Shown here one piece after another: positions 17,812-27,116 of a stretch of 64,000 nucleotides of DNA. The position numbers and the translations under genes were made by a program. This DNA is from Xanthomonas sp. GPE 39 (lineage in GTDB: Bacteria > Pseudomonadota > Gammaproteobacteria > Xanthomonadales > Xanthomonadaceae): the NCBI RefSeq assembly GCF_000963005.1, contig NZ_JZHZ01000007.1:835485-899484 (forward strand). Reading direction: 5' to 3'. The notes beneath the pieces were generated by a model. That model did not search any database. It saw nothing but the letters and a program-made list of their open reading frames with translations, and had not been told where the DNA came from. How positions within the stretch are numbered: position 1 is the stretch's first letter; each line of letters begins with the position of its first letter.

Positions 17812-20610
17812 ATGCCGAATCGTCCACTGACCAGCCGCAGGCATCCGCTTGCCAGCGCCCTGGGTCTGTCCATGTTGACCCCGATGTTGGCGTGGGCGCA
17901 GGCCGCGCCGCCAACGCCGACCGAGCATCCGGAGCAGGCTGCGGCGACCGCGCCGGCGGCGGATGTCAAAACCCTCGATGGTCTGGTCGTGACCGGCGTG
18001 CGCGAAAGCCTGCGCTCGGCGCAGGCGATCAAGCAGGACGCCACGCAGATTGTCGATTCGGTGCAGGCGCAGGATATCGGCAAGCTACCGGATGCGAACA
18101 CGGTGGAAGCCTTGCAGCGCATCACCGGCGTGCAGATCCAACGCCGTTACGGCGAAGGCGCGACCGACTTCGACCATCGCACGCAGCCGGCCGTCACCGT
18201 GCGTGGCTTGACCCAGGTGCGTAACTTTCTAGATGGCCGCGATACGTTCTCGGCCAGCGGCGGGCGCACACTGGACCTGGAAGCCATTCCGCCGGAGTTG
18301 CTGTCCGGTATCGACGTCTACAAAAGCCCGCCTGCCAACATCATCGAAGGGGGCGTGGGCGGCGTGGTGAATCTGCGCACACGGCTGCCGTTCGATGCCC
18401 CAGGTCGCGTGCTGAGCGCGACACTCAAGGGCAACTATTATGATCGCGCGGACAAGACGGGAACGTCGGCTTCCGGTCTGTACAGCGACCGCTTCCAGAC
18501 CGACCTTGGCGAAGTCGGAGTGCTGTTCAATGTCGGTGCGGGGCGATCCAGCTACCGCCAGGACGGCATTTTGTCCGGTCCGTTCGGCCCGGTGCAGCCG
18601 GGCGCCATCGCCGGCGCGCCGGATAATGCGCAAATTCCTTATGGGTTCCAGATATACGACGATGGGGGTGATCGCAAACGCTTGGGCGCGGCGGCGGCGT
18701 TGCAATGGAAACCCTCTGATAGCGTGCTGGTGACAGGGCAGTTTCTGCGCACGCAGTACGATTTCTTTCGACAAGGCAAGTATTTTTATGCGAGTAACCG
18801 ACGCAACGCGACCTCGCCTTTGCCCGGAGCCGCATTCACTTTCAATAACCAAGGTTATGCCACCTCCGGTGCGCTGGAGAATCAGGTCTTCGAGTCGGCG
18901 CGCTTCGATCAGGACCTGACCTCGGCAAACACCAACTACAGCCTCAATCTGCGCTGGAATGCAAGCGAAAAGCTGGCGATGACCTTCGATGCGCAGTATC
19001 TGGATACATTCTACGATGCCGATCGTAATGGCTTCGTCGTCTCACTGTACGACCGTGGCGACGAGGACGGCACCACCGGCCCGCATCAGTCGATTGTCGA
19101 TTTCAATCTCAATGGCCCCAGGCCGCGCTTCAACGTGCGCAATCCGGCCATGCTCAGCGATCCACGCAATTACGGTTTCAGCTATATCGCCGACGCGCTG
19201 CAGCGTAACGACGCCGATCAGCTCGCGCTGCAATCGGATCTGGAGTATTTCACCGAAGGTGGCTTCTTCACCAAGCTCACCGCTGGCGTGCGCTACGCCG
19301 ATACCGGCATCGATCTACGCGGCACCTGGAATGCGGCCTGCCTGGGCGTCAGCGGCGCTGATCGCGATTGTGCGGCGAATCTGGTTTACCCGAACGTCGC
19401 ACTGCATCCGGAGTTGGTGCGGCGCGGCCCGTCGCCGCACTTCTTCGATGGCAACACGCTGACCGGCGGTGTTTTGTATCCGGAATTCGCCAACGGCAAC
19501 GGCTTGTTCGATCGCACGGCGCGGACTGAGGCACTGTTCGGCTTCGCGCCGCAGACGGTGTTCCGGCCAGATAATCTCAACCATCAGACCGAAAAGACCT
19601 GGGCCGGCTATGTCAATGCCGACTACGAGGCCGAGATCGCCGGTCTACGTGTGGACGGTAATGCCGGCGTGCGTCTGGTCAAGACCACGACGGGTTCCGA
19701 TGGCGCGCTGTTCATGGACGATGGCACGGTGACGCCGCTCTCGGTGCGCCGCAGTTATCACGATGTGCTGCCCAGCTTCAACGTGCGCGCGCACCTGAGC
19801 GATACGCTGCAAGCGCGGCTGGCGTATTCGCAAGCGATCGCGCGGCCTAATTTCGATCAGATGTCGACCAATGTGTCGCTGGGTGCGCCGGGTCAGGTGA
19901 ATCCAGTGACTGGTCGGCCCAGTGGTTCTTCTGGGAACCCGTTTCTCAATCCAATCCACTCGGATAACTACGATGCGACGCTGGAGTGGTATTTCGCTCC
20001 CACCGGCTCGCTCACCGCCGGCGTGTTCTACAAGCGCGTGGATGGTTTCCTGGCCAGCGGCACGGTGGTGCGCAACTACAATGGTCTGGATTACGACATC
20101 GGCACGACGCTCAACACTGGCGATGGCAAGATCCGTGGCGCCGAATTCGGTTACCAGCAGTTCTACGATTTTCTGCCTGGCTGGCTGAGTGGTTTAGGCT
20201 TCCAGTTCAATTACACCTACGTGGACAGCAGCGTTTCCAATCCCTTCGCCACGCCTGGCTCCAACATCCCGACTCGGGTGCCGTTGGAGAAATTGTCCAA
20301 ACACAGTTACAACGCGGTGGCGCTCTACGAAAAAGGCCGCCTGACCGCACGCCTGGCCTGGAGTTGGCGCGGTGCGTATCTGGATACCACGTATGGCAGC
20401 GGCGCAAACGGCATTCCGCAGTTCCAGAAACCGTATGCTTCGCTGGACGCATCGCTCAGTTTCGACGTGAACAAGCATGTGGCGTTGTCGTTCGATGCGG
20501 TGAATCTGACCGATCGTATGAATCAGACCTACATCGGCACGCCAGCGGCGCCGTTGCAGTACCAGCTCAACGACCGCCGTTTCGGGGCTTCGATCCGGGT
20601 CACGTACTGA
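17812..20610 (+). CDS. TonB-dependent receptor (large, carbohydrate-type subfamily)
   Basis: A 932-residue outer-membrane receptor. The signal peptide (cleavage near AWAQA, residue 30) is followed by TLDGLVVTGVRESLRSAQAIKQ, here in two overlapping motifs, and the plug signature DIGKLPDANTVEALQRITGVQIQR. LSGIDVYKSP and GVGGVVNLRTRLPFD follow. This plug pattern marks the expanded receptor group of Xanthomonas and Caulobacter, often tied to sugar polymers and to neighbouring tryptophan-halogenase genes. The C-terminus ends in FGASIRVTY. The ATG at 17812 has GGAGAG upstream. A halogenase remnant lies downstream. Confidence 0.88.
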   Translation: MPNRPLTSRRHPLASALGLSMLTPMLAWAQAAPPTPTEHPEQAAATAPAADVKTLDGLVVTGVRESLRSAQAIKQDATQIVDSVQAQDIGKLPDANTVEALQRITGVQIQRRYGEGATDFDHRTQPAVTVRGLTQVRNFLDGRDTFSASGGRTLDLEAIPPELLSGIDVYKSPPANIIEGGVGGVVNLRTRLPFDAPGRVLSATLKGNYYDRADKTGTSASGLYSDRFQTDLGEVGVLFNVGAGRSSYRQDGILSGPFGPVQPGAIAGAPDNAQIPYGFQIYDDGGDRKRLGAAAALQWKPSDSVLVTGQFLRTQYDFFRQGKYFYASNRRNATSPLPGAAFTFNNQGYATSGALENQVFESARFDQDLTSANTNYSLNLRWNASEKLAMTFDAQYLDTFYDADRNGFVVSLYDRGDEDGTTGPHQSIVDFNLNGPRPRFNVRNPAMLSDPRNYGFSYIADALQRNDADQLALQSDLEYFTEGGFFTKLTAGVRYADTGIDLRGTWNAACLGVSGADRDCAANLVYPNVALHPELVRRGPSPHFFDGNTLTGGVLYPEFANGNGLFDRTARTEALFGFAPQTVFRPDNLNHQTEKTWAGYVNADYEAEIAGLRVDGNAGVRLVKTTTGSDGALFMDDGTVTPLSVRRSYHDVLPSFNVRAHLSDTLQARLAYSQAIARPNFDQMSTNVSLGAPGQVNPVTGRPSGSSGNPFLNPIHSDNYDATLEWYFAPTGSLTAGVFYKRVDGFLASGTVVRNYNGLDYDIGTTLNTGDGKIRGAEFGYQQFYDFLPGWLSGLGFQFNYTYVDSSVSNPFATPGSNIPTRVPLEKLSKHSYNAVALYEKGRLTARLAWSWRGAYLDTTYGSGANGIPQFQKPYASLDASLSFDVNKHVALSFDAVNLTDRMNQTYIGTPAAPLQYQLNDRRFGASIRVTY

Positions 20611-20841
20611 TCGATAGCATGCGTGCGTGTCTGTGTTTCTGCGGCGGGAGATGTGTGGCCGATGTCGGCATGGACTGTGCGCGGCGGCGTGTGGCGAGGC
20701 TGGCGGCGGCATGAGCGAGGCCGATTCTCTACGTTCGCTCTTGCGGGTGGCCTTGTTATTGGGGGCGGCGTAGTGGCTGTGTTGCCGGAGTTGGATTGAT
20801 TGGCGACGGCTTATATGAGTTGGCGCATCAATAAGTAAAAC

Positions 20842-20877
20842 TAAAGCAAAGGTGAGTATCATTCCGCTTTTGCTTTA
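20842..20877. terminator. Stem-loop downstream of the receptor
   Basis: A perfect 9-bp inverted repeat (TAAAGCAAA/TTTGCTTTA) with an 18-nt loop stands in AT-rich DNA, 230 bp beyond the receptor stop and 28 bp before the small membrane protein start. It could end receptor transcription or fold in the leader of the small gene. Confidence 0.4.
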
Positions 20878-20905
20878 TTATATAAATAAGTCACGATTTC
20901 ATATC

Positions 20906-21106
20906 ATGAATAAGCCAAGAGATCTGCGAATATTTTTCTATATGCTGGCCATTCCTGCAATGTTTATGATCGTTGCTGGGCTTACGATTAGTCGTGGTGG
21001 TATCGTGCATCTTGTTCTTGGTTTGATGCTTGCATTCGCTGCTTTGTCCATATTGGCAGGTTTAATAATTCATCTCTTTGTAGAGTTTCGGAAAGCCAGG
21101 GCGTAA
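20906..21106 (+). CDS. Small two-helix membrane protein, AT-rich
   Basis: A 66-residue product: a short basic N-terminus (MNKPRDLRIF), two hydrophobic spans (about residues 8-26 and 32-56), and a charged C-terminus (FRKARA), so probably an inner-membrane hairpin. The DNA is clearly more AT-rich than its neighbours and uses AT-ending codons, suggesting acquisition by transfer. I do not recognise a family. An in-frame ATG at 20852 would add 18 residues. Confidence 0.5.
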   Translation: MNKPRDLRIFFYMLAIPAMFMIVAGLTISRGGIVHLVLGLMLAFAALSILAGLIIHLFVEFRKARA

Positions 21107-21138
21107 ATGCGTGGCCTGGCGCGTACCAGGCGCGAGCG

Positions 21139-21414
21139 ATGCCGAGACCGGGAGCCCTGGCCGAACGCTTACGCTTCTTCGAGCACTCGGGCCGAGTCTT
21201 GCGTGAGGCCGATGCGCTTTTCAGCAAAACCAGTTGGTTGGCGGTGATGCAAGGGCAGGGGCTGCAGGCGCGTGGCTTCGACCCGCTGGATGTTGCATTG
21301 CCCAGCGAGTACGCCGCGGCAGGGCTTGCGCGGATTGCGCAGGCCAACGCGATGGCGGCGGAACCGATGCCCGTACACGATGCTTTCGTGCAGGCGCACT
21401 GCGCTGCGCGCTAA
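21139..21414 (+). pseudogene. C-terminal remnant of a flavin-dependent tryptophan halogenase
   Basis: The 91 codons match only the last part of tryptophan-halogenase family proteins, which are normally about 500 residues. Seen are ERLRFFEHSGRVLREADALF, TSWLAVMQGQGLQARGFDPL and the terminal MPVHDAFVQAHCAA pattern. The N-terminal FAD-binding GxGxxG and the WxWxIP active-site motif are absent from the preceding DNA. In Xanthomonas and Caulobacter these genes commonly sit beside receptors like the one at 17812, so this is a leftover from a deletion. The small AT-rich gene sits where the missing part should be. Confidence 0.75.
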
Positions 21415-21744
21415 GTGCTTGCCAGTAACGATCATCCAAGCAGATGAACTTGGCGCCATGCCGGCAGCGCATGCTCGCCCGTTGCGGATGGCTGTTTTGC
21501 GGCGTTTGTCGCCCAACGTGCTCCTGAGTGAGATCGTGGCCGTGCAGGCGCGATGCAGATGTTTTGTCACGGCCTTGACCGCTCATCGCTGCGTTCGGCA
21601 CGGCGCTGCGCTTTGTAAAAGCACCGCCGCATGCACGCCGATGGCGGGGAGATGCGCTGCGGTTGGAAACGGAAAGCTTCGCGAAAGATCGTACTTACAA
21701 GCTGAGACGTTGTCAGGCCGCAGTTCGGCCATGGTGTTGTCTGC
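21415..21744. other. Intergenic stretch without a recognised gene
   Basis: These 330 bp lie between the halogenase remnant and the desaturase-family gene. Short open frames on both strands have no recognisable motif. A promoter for the downstream gene is expected here but I could not point to one. Confidence 0.4.
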
Positions 21745-22860
21745 ATGTTTCCTTTCGCTATGGTTGCGTCCGTTGTCCATGTTTGGTCCACGTTGGTCGA
21801 TGTGCTTGCCGACCGTGGGGTGGCGCCGTTACTGGCCGCGCTGCACCTCACCGGCCTGAGCGATAATCCGCGCGATATCGCCGCGTCTCTGCTGATCGCC
21901 TTCTTGCAACTGAGCATCATCGGCGTGTTGTTCCGGCCGCTGGAGAGCCTGTGGCCGGCGGAGCGTTGGGAACATCGGCGCTTGGCGCGCATCGACTTCC
22001 ACTACACCTGGATAACCTTGCTCGGGCTGTTCCCGTTGCTCTCGTTCTTGGTCCTGACCCCACTGGCCAATGCGCTGGGCGGTGCCGATGCCAGTGCCGC
22101 GTCCGCGCCGCAATGGGGCCTGCGTTACGCTTGGCCTTGGCTGGACCGGCATCCGCTGGCGCTGTTCGCGCTGTACTACCTGGCCTATGACTTCACCTAC
22201 TACTGGATGCACCGGGTCCAGCACTGGCTGCCGTGGTGGTGGGCGATGCACAGCATGCACCACAGCCAACGTCAGCTCAGTTGCTGGGGGAGTGACCGCG
22301 GCAACTATCTTGACTCGATGCTGGAGTCGTTCGTACTGGCCGCAGTGGGTATCGTGTTCGGCATCCAGGCCGACGAATTCGCCTGGTTAATGTTGTTCGG
22401 GGAACTGGTGCAGAACTATTCGCATGCCAACGTGCGTTTCGGCTTTGGTCCGGTCATGAACAAGATTCTGGTCGATCCGCTGTTCCACCGTCTGCACCAC
22501 ATGCGCGTGGATCCGCAGCGACCGAACCTGCACAACTGCAACTTCGGCCAGGTGTTCGCGTTTTGGGATGTGTTGTTCGGCACCTCGCTGTATGGCGAGC
22601 CGGTGCGGCCCACCGGCGTTGGCGATCCGATGGTCGATCGCGACAACGACCTTGGACTGGTGGCGTTGCAACTGGAAGCGTTGAAGCGGTTCTGGGGCGC
22701 GGTGCGGTGTCGTGCAGGCTGGAGGCCGGGCGAGGTGGCATTCGGTGAGGATTACGCTCCGATCCCGGTGGATCATGCTGGCATGCCGCTGCACGCGGAC
22801 CCGCATCCAGCGCCGACATCGACAACGCCGACCCCGACAACGCCGACCACGCCAGCGTAG
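21745..22860 (+). CDS. Sterol desaturase / fatty acid hydroxylase family membrane protein
   Basis: A 371-residue integral membrane di-iron enzyme of the ERG3/FA-hydroxylase superfamily. Histidine boxes are visible in order: WMHRVQHW, HSMHHSQ and FHRLHHMR, which together bind the two irons. Four or more hydrophobic spans precede or separate them. The C-terminal tail ends in Thr/Pro repeats (TPTPTTPTTP) encoded by a short tandem repeat near 22815-22857. The bacterial substrate is unknown; lipid or hopanoid-like hydrophobic compounds are usual. A second Met six codons in is an alternative start. Confidence 0.85.
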   Translation: MFPFAMVASVVHVWSTLVDVLADRGVAPLLAALHLTGLSDNPRDIAASLLIAFLQLSIIGVLFRPLESLWPAERWEHRRLARIDFHYTWITLLGLFPLLSFLVLTPLANALGGADASAASAPQWGLRYAWPWLDRHPLALFALYYLAYDFTYYWMHRVQHWLPWWWAMHSMHHSQRQLSCWGSDRGNYLDSMLESFVLAAVGIVFGIQADEFAWLMLFGELVQNYSHANVRFGFGPVMNKILVDPLFHRLHHMRVDPQRPNLHNCNFGQVFAFWDVLFGTSLYGEPVRPTGVGDPMVDRDNDLGLVALQLEALKRFWGAVRCRAGWRPGEVAFGEDYAPIPVDHAGMPLHADPHPAPTSTTPTPTTPTTPA

Positions 22861-23009
22861 TACAGCGGCAGGTCAGTTCGCTCTAATGCGTGCGCGGTCT
22901 TGCGCGTGTCATTTCCATGCGAAGGTATTTATCCGATCGGCGTTGGATCAATCTGCACGAGGCAGGGCTTGTGCTGACGGTCGGTGTGGATGGTGCATCG
23001 CCATGACCT

Positions 23010-24221
23010 TCAGCGCCTGGGCGCTTGCGCGGTGTTGTCCAGGAACAGCATCTGTGGTGGTGGATGCATCAGGAACTGTTGGTGGGAGATATTCCAGGCG
23101 TAGGCGCCCGCCAGCGAAAACGCCAGGCAGTCTCCCGGCGCCAGCGCGGCGACTGGCTGGGCGCGTGCCATGACGTCCTTGGGTGTACACAATTGTCCGA
23201 CCAGGGTCACTCGTGCATCGCATAGCACTGGCGTCTGCGTACCGCGTAGCACCCGGAATGGGTGATCGTGCCCTTGCGCAGCGGGCGTGCGGAAGTGATG
23301 GGTGCCGCCGCGGCCGATGGCGAAATACGCGCCATGGCTGCGCTTGATGTCCAGCACTTCCATCAGGTACCAGCCGCAGGCGGCGCTGACATAGCGCCCC
23401 GGCTCCAGGCGCAGGCGCAAATCGGCGCCGTGCGCGCGCAGTAGTGGCGGCAGTCCGGTGCAGAACGCGGCCCAGTCGAACGAGGCTTCTGGTGTGGCAT
23501 AGTCCACGCCGAAGCCGCCACCGGCGTTCACTATCAACGGCCCCAGTGCGTAGGACTGTCGCCAGCCTTGCACGAGTTGCAAGTAGTGGGCGATCAGCCG
23601 CAGGTGCACCTGCGCATCGCGCTGGTGCGACATCAGGTGGAAGTGGAATCCATCCATGCGCAACATTGGACTCTCGCGCAGCAGGCGCAGTGCCGCGTCC
23701 AGGTCGAGCAGGTCCAGCCCGAATGGCGACGGCCGCCCGCCCATGACCAGGCGTGTATCCGGCATGTCGGGTACCGCGATATTCAAGCGCAGAAACACCG
23801 AAACCGGACGCGGTGCTGACGCGGCGATGTGCGCCAGTCGCTGTAATTCGCTCAGGCTTTCCACATGCACGCTGCAGTTGGGCAGGCTGGTGGCCAGTTG
23901 CAGTTCGGTGTCGAGCTTGCCGGGGCCGCCGAACAGCAGTGGCCGTCCTGGCTGGTGGCGGTGCAGCCATTGCAGTTCTCCGCCGGAGGCGGCCTCGAAG
24001 CCGTCTACCCAGGGGGCCAATGTGCGTAGCAGCGAGGGTTCGGCATTGGCCTTGGCGGCATAGAACAGTTCGCACTCTGCAGGTAATTGCGTGCGTAATC
24101 TCGATACGTGTGCATGCAGTGCGGCCAGGTCGTAGACGTAAGCGCAGATGGGACCATCGGCCTGTGCGCGTAGCTGCGTCAGCGCGGCGGGTAGCGGTGT
24201 CGGATCGATGTGCAGGCTCAC
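23010..24221 (-). CDS. xssE: Siderophore biosynthesis PLP-dependent decarboxylase (PvsE/XssE type)
   Basis: A 403-residue group IV (LysA/alanine racemase fold) decarboxylase. YAAKANAEP near residue 50 holds the PLP lysine, HFHLMSHQRD the substrate side, NAGGGFGVDYA the glycine-rich phosphate loop, and EPGRYV the PLP-phosphate Arg region. In vibrioferrin synthesis PvsE decarboxylates the citryl-serine ester to citryl-ethanolamine. The start is a GTG at 24221 that overlaps the previous stop (GTGA); an upstream in-frame ATG would lie inside the neighbour. It is the last gene of the operon. Confidence 0.88.
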   Translation of the reverse strand: MSLHIDPTPLPAALTQLRAQADGPICAYVYDLAALHAHVSRLRTQLPAECELFYAAKANAEPSLLRTLAPWVDGFEAASGGELQWLHRHQPGRPLLFGGPGKLDTELQLATSLPNCSVHVESLSELQRLAHIAASAPRPVSVFLRLNIAVPDMPDTRLVMGGRPSPFGLDLLDLDAALRLLRESPMLRMDGFHFHLMSHQRDAQVHLRLIAHYLQLVQGWRQSYALGPLIVNAGGGFGVDYATPEASFDWAAFCTGLPPLLRAHGADLRLRLEPGRYVSAACGWYLMEVLDIKRSHGAYFAIGRGGTHHFRTPAAQGHDHPFRVLRGTQTPVLCDARVTLVGQLCTPKDVMARAQPVAALAPGDCLAFSLAGAYAWNISHQQFLMHPPPQMLFLDNTAQAPRR

Positions 24222-25972
24222 GCGGCCACCTGTCGTCGCGTCGATATACCGATTGGATTGGGCAAGGCGCTGTAGTCGGCATGGCGGTCGGCGCGTTGCA
24301 ACAGACGGGTGCATAGGTTGTTCTTGGCCGGTAACGGCGCGCCATCCAGCAAAGCTTCTAATGCCGGCTGTGTGCCGTTGCGTTGTTGCCAGTGCTTGGC
24401 GATGTCGCCGACGATCCGCCAGAGTCGCTGCTCGCGATGCGCGTGGCCGTCGGCGAGATGGAAAATCGCTTCGGCCAGGTTATTGACCAGCGCACAGTAG
24501 GTGATGCGGTTCCAGCCGCGTTCGGCACTGTAGTACAGCGATTGCCGCGCGGCTTCGGACAGGCCGTGCAGACGTGTGGCAGGCCAGCGCGAGGGCAGCA
24601 GTTTGGTACCTTCCAAATCGCGGATCCATAACTGTGTCGGTAGGCCATCGACGCTGCCGATCACGGTGTTCTGCAAATGTGGTTCCAGCACGATGCCGTA
24701 GGCGAACCATGCGCTCCACACACCGTCCAGCAGCAGGCGTGCATAGCTGCGAAACCAGGTCGAGGTGGCTGCATCAAGGCTGTCGCCGTGGCGCTGCGCC
24801 AGTGCGCGCAACGGCGCGGCGCAAGCCGGCTGGCCGCTCGCGTCGCAGGTGAATAGCGCCCCTGCCACCTGCGGACGCAATCGTTGCCGCTGCGCGGTGG
24901 GAATCGTCTGTCGATAAAGCACGCCGAAACTCTCGCCGAGTTCGCGGCAGGCTTGCGTATCGGGATCGAGCGCGGAAAAATCCAGATCGGTGGCCGCTGG
25001 CTCCAGCAAGACGTGGAACCCAGGCACGCGCTGCGCCAGCGCGCGCCAGGCCGGTGCCAGCAGGTGGGTCAGCGCCACCGCGCTTTCCAGTTCGTACCAC
25101 GCGTTCTTGCGCACGCAGTTGGTCAGGCGCACATGCACCGACAGCTTGAGGAAGTAGTCCAGCTCGGCGTGGTAGAGCGTGCGCACCGATGAGGTTGGGC
25201 GTAGTCTCAGGCCGCGTTCGCCCAGTGGCTCGATCCAGCCGCGTGCTTGCGCCTGGCGCAGGAGTGGATGCGCCAGGACGCGCTCGGCCTCCCATGGGTG
25301 GCAGGGATACAGACCAGCGCTGCCGCTGGCCTGTGCCAGGGTGGCGCGCACGTCCACGCCCTGGGCGCGGTACAGGCGCGGATCGATGCGGAACCAGAAC
25401 AAAGGGAACTGGCTGCGCGCTTCCGGCGAACAGGCCAGCACTTGCGCTAGCGGCACACCTTCGCGGCTCTTGGGTGTGGGATGAAATGCATGGCCCCACA
25501 GCATCGATTGCTCGGCATCGATCAACGCATCGCCACTGGGCATCGCGGCGGCTGCGTTGCCCAGCAAGTGTGTGGTGATGGCGATGCTGTTGTCGCTCTG
25601 TGCGAGCAGCGCCAGGTTGGGCGCTTGGCCGTTGCTCAGTTCTTGCAGCAGCACACGCACCAGTGCGGCGGCATCGAGGCAGTGCCAGGGGCGGCCATCG
25701 GTTTTTAGATACGGTGCGGAAGCGAAGCGGCAGCGACCTAGTGCGTCGGCATGCGCCAGGCGCACGCACAATGTTGCGCTTGAAGGCAGTTGCAGGCGCA
25801 GCCAGCGTTCCTCAGCGCTGCTGCTGCCGGGACGGTCCAAACCACGGTAATCCAGATCGGCCATACCGCGTCCGAGTGCGATTTCGCGTAAATAGCAATT
25901 GAGCCAGCAGGTCATCGCGTGTGCTTGCGCCAGGGTGTCGTGCCAGGGGTCATGTATCGGCAACAGGGACAT
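24218..25972 (-). CDS. xssD: NIS siderophore synthetase, IucA/IucC family (PvsD/XssD type)
   Basis: A 584-residue NRPS-independent siderophore synthetase, which adenylates a carboxylate (citrate) and couples it to an amine or alcohol. Family marks: YPCHPWEAERVL, RPTSSVRTLYHAELDYFLKL (in part), VRLTNCVRKNAWYELE, YGIVLEPHLQNT and RDLEGTKLL. By position it matches PvsD, which joins L-serine to citrate. The ATG at 25972 overlaps the exporter gene by 23 bp. The stop overlaps the xssE start. Confidence 0.9.
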   Translation of the reverse strand: MSLLPIHDPWHDTLAQAHAMTCWLNCYLREIALGRGMADLDYRGLDRPGSSSAEERWLRLQLPSSATLCVRLAHADALGRCRFASAPYLKTDGRPWHCLDAAALVRVLLQELSNGQAPNLALLAQSDNSIAITTHLLGNAAAAMPSGDALIDAEQSMLWGHAFHPTPKSREGVPLAQVLACSPEARSQFPLFWFRIDPRLYRAQGVDVRATLAQASGSAGLYPCHPWEAERVLAHPLLRQAQARGWIEPLGERGLRLRPTSSVRTLYHAELDYFLKLSVHVRLTNCVRKNAWYELESAVALTHLLAPAWRALAQRVPGFHVLLEPAATDLDFSALDPDTQACRELGESFGVLYRQTIPTAQRQRLRPQVAGALFTCDASGQPACAAPLRALAQRHGDSLDAATSTWFRSYARLLLDGVWSAWFAYGIVLEPHLQNTVIGSVDGLPTQLWIRDLEGTKLLPSRWPATRLHGLSEAARQSLYYSAERGWNRITYCALVNNLAEAIFHLADGHAHREQRLWRIVGDIAKHWQQRNGTQPALEALLDGAPLPAKNNLCTRLLQRADRHADYSALPNPIGISTRRQVAA

Positions 25973-27116
25973 GGAGGTTTCTCCGAACGGATGTGAGCAA
26001 CAGCGCTGGCGGCAGCGCCAACAGCGCGGCGATGCCAGCGGCGAGGAATGGCGATGCCACACCATGGCCTTGCACCAAGACGCCAGCCAGTGCGCCACCG
26101 GCGACGCCAGCGAACTTGCCGGCCGCATCGAAACGTCCGAACAAGCGTCCGGCGTTGTGTCCGCCAGCGATGTCGGCGAGGCTGCGATTGAGGCCGCGCA
26201 GGGCCATCCACATGCCAAGGCCGAACAGCAGCCGTGCCACGATCAGCCAGTGGGGCGTGAGCGATGCGCTGTGAAGCAGGCAGGCCAGTGCGAATAATCC
26301 CAAGCCTGCAGGCAACGGCGAGGCATTGCGGTCGCGTCCACGCCAGCATGGCAGCAGGATCAGATAGACCAAGTGCGGCAGGCTGTACAGCAGGCCGGCG
26401 ACAGCGCTGTTGTCGATGCCATGGACCTGCGCATACGGCAGGAAGTATGGAAACGTCACGACCATCGCGAAACAGAACAGGCATTGCGTTGCCCACAGCG
26501 TCCATTGCCGTTGTGGCGTGTCCGCGTGCGTTGTGCTTGCGATATTGGTCGGCGCGTTGCGGTGGTGCGGAGGATCCGCTGGCAGAGGCCAGCTCAGCGC
26601 GAACGCCAGCAGCGGCAGCAACGCCAGATCGCGGTACAGCGATTGCGCCGGCCCCAGTGCGGTGGCCAGACCGAGCAGGCTGGGTGCGCTGACCATCGCC
26701 AGACGCGCGGAGAACTGAGTCCAGTCCAGCGCGCGTGCCAGCGGTCCGTGCTGGGCTTGGGTCGTCAGATAGGCATTGCTCGCGGCCAGCGAGCCGCCGC
26801 AGGTGCCTTGTACGACCAAACCGACGATCAGCCAGCCCAGGTTCGGGGCGAAGCCCGCCATGGCGAAGCCCAGCGCCAGCCCCAGTTGCGCGCGTAGCAG
26901 CGAGCGCTTGCGTCCGTAGCGATCGGCCAGCCAGCCCCAAGTGCTGGCGGTGAGTGCGGTACACAGGGTGGGCAGCACGTACAGCACCCCGCTCCAGCCG
27001 ATGGCCGCGCCGGGTGCGAGCTGCTGTAGCACTTGCGGCAGGAACAGCGGCATGCCCAGCGCGGTGAAAGCGGCCAGATAGTGTGCGGCCAGCACGGGAG
27101 CGAGGATGCGCTTCAT
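25950..27116 (-). CDS. xssC: MFS siderophore exporter (PvsC/XssC type)
   Basis: A 388-residue major facilitator protein with 12 predicted helices. The loop 2-3 motif GWLADRYGRKRSLL is clear, and a second RLLFGLGMWMALRGLN segment fits the second half. Lying between the two NIS synthetases in the same order as pvsC, it is most likely the inner-membrane exporter of the finished siderophore. ATG at 27116 overlaps the xssB stop (ATGA). Confidence 0.87.
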   Translation of the reverse strand: MKRILAPVLAAHYLAAFTALGMPLFLPQVLQQLAPGAAIGWSGVLYVLPTLCTALTASTWGWLADRYGRKRSLLRAQLGLALGFAMAGFAPNLGWLIVGLVVQGTCGGSLAASNAYLTTQAQHGPLARALDWTQFSARLAMVSAPSLLGLATALGPAQSLYRDLALLPLLAFALSWPLPADPPHHRNAPTNIASTTHADTPQRQWTLWATQCLFCFAMVVTFPYFLPYAQVHGIDNSAVAGLLYSLPHLVYLILLPCWRGRDRNASPLPAGLGLFALACLLHSASLTPHWLIVARLLFGLGMWMALRGLNRSLADIAGGHNAGRLFGRFDAAGKFAGVAGGALAGVLVQGHGVASPFLAAGIAALLALPPALLLTSVRRNLHVPVADT

